From contig CAKQPR010000032.1 in assembly GCA_934270565.1 (NCBI GenBank), positions 1-15,377 of the forward strand: a stretch of 15,377 nucleotides of DNA. Reading direction: 5' to 3'. The position numbers and the translations under genes were made by a program. This document shows, one piece after another, positions 12,291 through 15,377 of this stretch. The stretch is from an uncultured Clostridia bacterium. GTDB lineage: Bacteria > Bacillota > Clostridia > Christensenellales > Pumilibacteraceae. The notes under the pieces were generated by a model. It saw only the letters and a list, made by a program, of their open reading frames with translations, did no database searches and was not told where the DNA came from. Each line of letters opens with the position of its first letter. The first letter of the stretch is position 1.

Positions 12291-13549
12291 TCGGTTTTCT
12301 CCTTTTTCTTTTTAATAAGTGCGATTACGATAAGCGCGACGCCGCCTGCCGCGAGAACTCCGCCGACAACGTAAAGCAGAACGTTTATCGGGTTTATGAA
12401 ATGCTCGGGCTCGACTTCCGCTTTGTTTCCCGGGTCCTCGGTGAGGTGGTCGCAAACGTCGCAGATCCCGTCGAGGTTAGCGTCCTTGTGCTCGCCTTCG
12501 TCGCAGATTACGAGGTCGCAGTCGTCGCAAACTCCGTCGAGATCGTTGTCCCAGCCGTAGTGAGTAAGCACGGCGAAGCAAAAATCGCAGAACGAATCGC
12601 CGTTGTTGTCGACGTGTTCGAAGCACCGGTCGGCGTCGAGTTTTTCGAGCGTAAACGACGAAGTATCCACGCCCATACTCTCGTTGAACACCGGATCGAG
12701 CATAACCTGATTTTCGGTGAGCGAGGTAATAGCCGAATAGTAAGTCGTTTCGGCGGGCTTTTCGACGATCGAAGCGCGGGCGAGGTCGACTACGGTAGTC
12801 CATTTGTTATTGACTTTGATTTCGACCTTACCGAAATTCATTACGAGTCCGTCGAAGCTGACGGGCTGGAACTGAACGAATACATGGTTGACGCGCGACA
12901 TATCGGTGTCCGCGTCGGCGGGCTCGTTTTCGCGGTTGAAAATCTTGTTTGCGCCGTTACCCGCGACTACGGGGAAACCGAACGTGTCGGCGTTGAGTGC
13001 AAGCTCCACGCAACCGTTATAAACTCTTGCGACGTTGAAGTACTCGTCCGTTCCCGAAACCGGATAAAGCAGACCGTGGTTTTTGCCGTAGGGCCACTGA
13101 AATTTTACGCTGCCTTCGCGCGGACGGCAGGTTTTGAGAAGAACGTTACCCGACCCCGAGGTGCTCTGCGCGCCGAAACCGATCGCGATATTGTTTCCTT
13201 TATCGACGGGAAGGTTGTAATTCGGGTCGTAAACGCTCGTGAAAGTCAGTCTCATAGCCGTAGCGCCCGTCCAGTCGGACTCCTTTACGCCCATGTCGAA
13301 TCTGACTATGCCGGACGAATAACCGCGCGTCGCGAACGACGGAACGTCAAGCGAGAGATCCTCGGACGAAGGCGTTACGTCATTGCCTTTTACCTGAGTT
13401 ACGCGGACCGAGCCGAACGACGAACGCTCGGAAGCGGAAACCGATCCGTTTTCGTCGGCGCAGGCGACGGCGGGTTTTGCCGAGAACGCCGCTACCGCCG
13501 TGAGCGCGAGCGCCGCAAGCGCGGCGAACAGTTTTGCCGATTTTTTCAT
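12287..13549 (-). CDS. Surface protein with Cys-rich Ca-type repeats and C-terminal anchor
   Basis: A 420-residue secreted, membrane-tethered protein. There is a signal peptide (basic KK, hydrophobic to about 29, cleavage after Ala near 29-31). Residues about 45-265 are beta-rich with aromatic positions (WPYGKNHGLLYPVSG) and resemble a jelly-roll or carbohydrate-binding fold, but I cannot name a family. Three acidic repeats follow: DNNGDSFCDFC (314-324), DNDLDGVCDDC (334-344) and DANLDGICDVC (356-366). Each has a DxDxDG-type calcium-loop pattern and a CxxC pair, a style seen in clostridial surface proteins. A membrane helix at about 388-412 and the tail KKKKEKTE anchor it with the bulk outside. 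The gene begins 10 bases past the binding-protein stop (AAGGGGGA before the ATG) and overlaps the lipoprotein gene by 4 bases. It probably captures or presents the glycan for the operon. Confidence 0.8.
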   Translation of the reverse strand: MKKSAKLFAALAALALTAVAAFSAKPAVACADENGSVSASERSSFGSVRVTQVKGNDVTPSSEDLSLDVPSFATRGYSSGIVRFDMGVKESDWTGATAMRLTFTSVYDPNYNLPVDKGNNIAIGFGAQSTSGSGNVLLKTCRPREGSVKFQWPYGKNHGLLYPVSGTDEYFNVARVYNGCVELALNADTFGFPVVAGNGANKIFNRENEPADADTDMSRVNHVFVQFQPVSFDGLVMNFGKVEIKVNNKWTTVVDLARASIVEKPAETTYYSAITSLTENQVMLDPVFNESMGVDTSSFTLEKLDADRCFEHVDNNGDSFCDFCFAVLTHYGWDNDLDGVCDDCDLVICDEGEHKDANLDGICDVCDHLTEDPGNKAEVEPEHFINPINVLLYVVGGVLAAGGVALIVIALIKKKKEKTE

Positions 13550-13559
13550 ATTGTCCCCC

Positions 13560-15377
13560 TTATTCGACGATATCGTATTCTTCGTAGTAGTTTACGTCTC
13601 CGCGCGCGCCGAAGATGTCGGTGTACGTTTTGCCGTTCTTCTCCCACGTGTACACGCCGCCTTCCGAAATCGTTTTTGTTACGTAATTCGGATCGTTATG
13701 CGGATAACCCCACGTGATACCCTGATTTTGCTTTTTGATCCTGTATCCGCGGGCGTAAGCGGCGTAAAGAACGTCGTGCTTATTGCTCGTAAGGCGTTTT
13801 CTGCCGTTTTCGAAAATCGCGTCAACTTTGCCCGAGTCGGTTGCCTGAATCATCGAAAGGACGATGGGCGACCAGATAGTGTTCATTTTATCGCGGATCT
13901 TGACGTTTTCGGTGTAATCGTCCTCGAGAACGTTGATAAGGTTGCCGGTAATGTAATAGCTCGTCGAGTACATGGTAAGCGGAAGCTTCATATTGCTGAC
14001 GTACGCGGCTTGACGGGTAACGGCTTTCTTGCCGGTGTTGAGCGCGTAATAGAAGTTCGGGCGGTTAAAAAGCGTCCACTGATCGAGACCGAAACGTTTG
14101 AGTTCGGCTTGATTAGCTTCTTTCTGCTCGTCGCTGACGTCTTTGGTTGCGCTGAGTTTAAGATAATCTTCGGTTCGTTTCACTTCGCCTTTTCCGTTGT
14201 AATACCACGTCGCGTCCTTGGTTTCGAACACGGAAGCAAGCGTTTCGTCTTTAAGTCCGATAATATTACCGTCCGCGTCCGTCTTGCCTTCGAGTCCGTA
14301 ACGGCAAAGAAGTTGTCCTTCGTCGCTCCAGAGGTAATCGAAAAGTTTGATAATAATGTCGGGGCGTTTAGCGTTTTTGGTGATGCAGCTCATCGTGTAG
14401 CCCGACCCACCTATATCGCCGAGCACCGGATCGTCGCCGTCGTTGTTTTTCATGACGAACGAAACGTATTCGACGGGGTCTTTCTCTCTGAACGCGGCGT
14501 TCATAAGGTACTGCGGGTAGTTCTGCGGCGATCCGCAAACAACGAACGCGTTACCGTTCTGAATGAGTTTGCCGACCTCGCTAGTCGCGGTGTTACTGAG
14601 CACGTTTTCGGTCAAAAGCCCTTCGCGGTACAGTTCGTTAAGCCATTTCATCATTTCCTTGTACTGGCGGGTGTCGATACCGTCGATATACTCGCCCTGC
14701 TCGTTCTCGTACGGCACCGCCCAGTACTGGCAAAGCCACGCGAGACCCTGATTGCCGTTGTTTTTGGTGGTGTCGAACGGATCGAGCACGAACGCGTTAT
14801 ATACGTCCTTTTTGACGGAAGGAACGTTGTCACGCACCCATTTCATAGCTTTGATAAGCCCTTGCGGCGAGGTTATATCCCATTCGCTTTGCTCGGCGGC
14901 GGGAACGGAATCGATAACGTGTTCCATATACGCCTCGTACCAGTCGCGGCGGATCATCATACCGCCGTTAGTCTGGAGCTTGTACGTTTCGTCCGTCGAA
15001 TAGTAGTAGGACGGAAGTCCGTACACGTTGCCGTCTTTGAGCGCGAGCGTGTTGTAAATGTCCTGCTGAATTTTAAGCGTGGGCGCCCACTTCTCGCCGA
15101 GCCCGTTGACGGGGAAAAGGTATCCGTCGTTTGCGAGCTGAAAGTAGCGCTGATCGCTCTTTTCGATCGAGATGACGTCGGGAAGCGTGTCCGAACCGAT
15201 CATAACGGAAAGTTTGTCCGTGCCGCCGCCGATCTTGCTGTCGAAATTGACGGTTATGCCCGTCTTTTCCTTGATGACGCGGGTAACGACGCTTTGCGCG
15301 TTGATGTCGATATTAACGTCGCAATACCAGTTGATCGTAAGACCTTCGGGACATTCCTGTTTCCACTTCTCCCACGA
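13560..15377 (-). CDS. Extracellular solute-binding protein, LplA-like (N-terminus outside window)
   Basis: The frame runs to the window edge, giving at least 605 residues plus a missing N-terminus with the signal; the first visible residues are SWEKWKQE. The internal Met encoded at 15201-15203 is not the start: the frame is open beyond it and the coding there (INWYCDVNIDINAQSVV, then IKEKTGITV) is the usual start of the mature domain of large family-1-type sugar-binding proteins of the LplA group. Further features are SDTLPDVISI, FPVNGLGEKWAP, and IDTRQYKEMMKWLNELYREGLL, as well as GSGYTMSCITKNAKRPDIIIK. These proteins deliver oligosaccharides to an ABC importer; the LplB/YtcP-type permease genes are expected upstream, outside the window. 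It heads, within what can be seen, the operon running down to the nucleoside hydrolase. Confidence 0.88.
   Translation of the reverse strand, partial: SWEKWKQECPEGLTINWYCDVNIDINAQSVVTRVIKEKTGITVNFDSKIGGGTDKLSVMIGSDTLPDVISIEKSDQRYFQLANDGYLFPVNGLGEKWAPTLKIQQDIYNTLALKDGNVYGLPSYYYSTDETYKLQTNGGMMIRRDWYEAYMEHVIDSVPAAEQSEWDITSPQGLIKAMKWVRDNVPSVKKDVYNAFVLDPFDTTKNNGNQGLAWLCQYWAVPYENEQGEYIDGIDTRQYKEMMKWLNELYREGLLTENVLSNTATSEVGKLIQNGNAFVVCGSPQNYPQYLMNAAFREKDPVEYVSFVMKNNDGDDPVLGDIGGSGYTMSCITKNAKRPDIIIKLFDYLWSDEGQLLCRYGLEGKTDADGNIIGLKDETLASVFETKDATWYYNGKGEVKRTEDYLKLSATKDVSDEQKEANQAELKRFGLDQWTLFNRPNFYYALNTGKKAVTRQAAYVSNMKLPLTMYSTSYYITGNLINVLEDDYTENVKIRDKMNTIWSPIVLSMIQATDSGKVDAIFENGRKRLTSNKHDVLYAAYARGYRIKKQNQGITWGYPHNDPNYVTKTISEGGVYTWEKNGKTYTDIFGARGDVNYYEEYDIVE

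Noticed and set aside
12401..13717. 438-codon plus-strand open frame
   Set aside because: Antisense to the anchored surface protein and the end of the binding-protein gene, with no ribosome site and no recognisable domain.
15201..15203. Met at 15203 as the start of the solute-binding protein
   Set aside because: The frame stays open to the window edge and encodes a typical mature N-terminal domain before this Met; no signal peptide follows it.
13560..15377. Mobile or phage origin of the right-hand operon
   Set aside because: No transposase, integrase, direct repeats or base-composition break was seen; the genes are tightly spaced and co-oriented like a normal operon.

Overview
The window reads as chromosomal DNA of a Gram-positive-type bacterium, most likely an uncultured gut-type member of the Clostridia (Bacillota). 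The reasons are vegetative SigA-type promoters with exact 17-bp spacers, GGAGG-type ribosome binding sites, an LplA-like sugar-binding protein, a clostridial-type XRE regulator, an NptA-type Na/phosphate symporter and an AraM/EgsA-type glycerol-1-phosphate dehydrogenase. This placement is inference from gene content; there is no rRNA or other phylogenetic marker here. I found no tRNA, rRNA, CRISPR array, transposase or phage gene.

Layout, left to right. 1-273: no gene; a promoter firing leftward out of the window, a T-rich stretch and dispersed palindromic repeats. 274-865: a divergent pair, a small DUF4190-like membrane protein (minus) and an XRE regulator (plus). They share a 112-bp gap holding two identical-architecture inverted repeats, one of them inside the spacer of a perfect consensus promoter. 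944-2221: a CNNM/CorC-type membrane protein with CBS pair (minus). 2528-2746: acyl carrier protein (minus) with its own promoter and terminator. 2851-5957: an apparent minus-strand operon of Na/phosphate symporter, a compact ribokinase-like protein that seems to have lost its catalytic motifs, and a PHP-domain phosphoesterase. 6153-6695: a very basic, low-complexity protein (plus). 6696-7444: a 750-bp gene-free island of palindromic repeats. 7445-8494: an M14 carboxypeptidase (minus), divergent from 8703-9989, sn-glycerol-1-phosphate dehydrogenase (plus). 10061-15377: a minus-strand operon of (upstream to downstream) a truncated extracellular solute-binding protein, a surface protein with Cys-rich calcium-type repeats and a C-terminal membrane anchor, a beta-propeller-like lipoprotein and a nucleoside hydrolase.

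The last operon looks like a cell-surface uptake and processing unit for a glycan or glycoside: capture by the binding protein (permeases presumably lie upstream, outside the window), surface binding by the anchored protein, a possible GH43-like lipoprotein enzyme, and an intracellular nucleoside-hydrolase-family enzyme. The rest is housekeeping or accessory.

The observations I rate highest are the paired operators of the XRE/DUF4190 unit, the ribokinase-like pseudoenzyme, and the repeat families, where stem positions change in a paired way between copies and one 21-mer sits at the same place and orientation behind two unrelated genes. None of this is proof of a new system; it is what stands out on reading.
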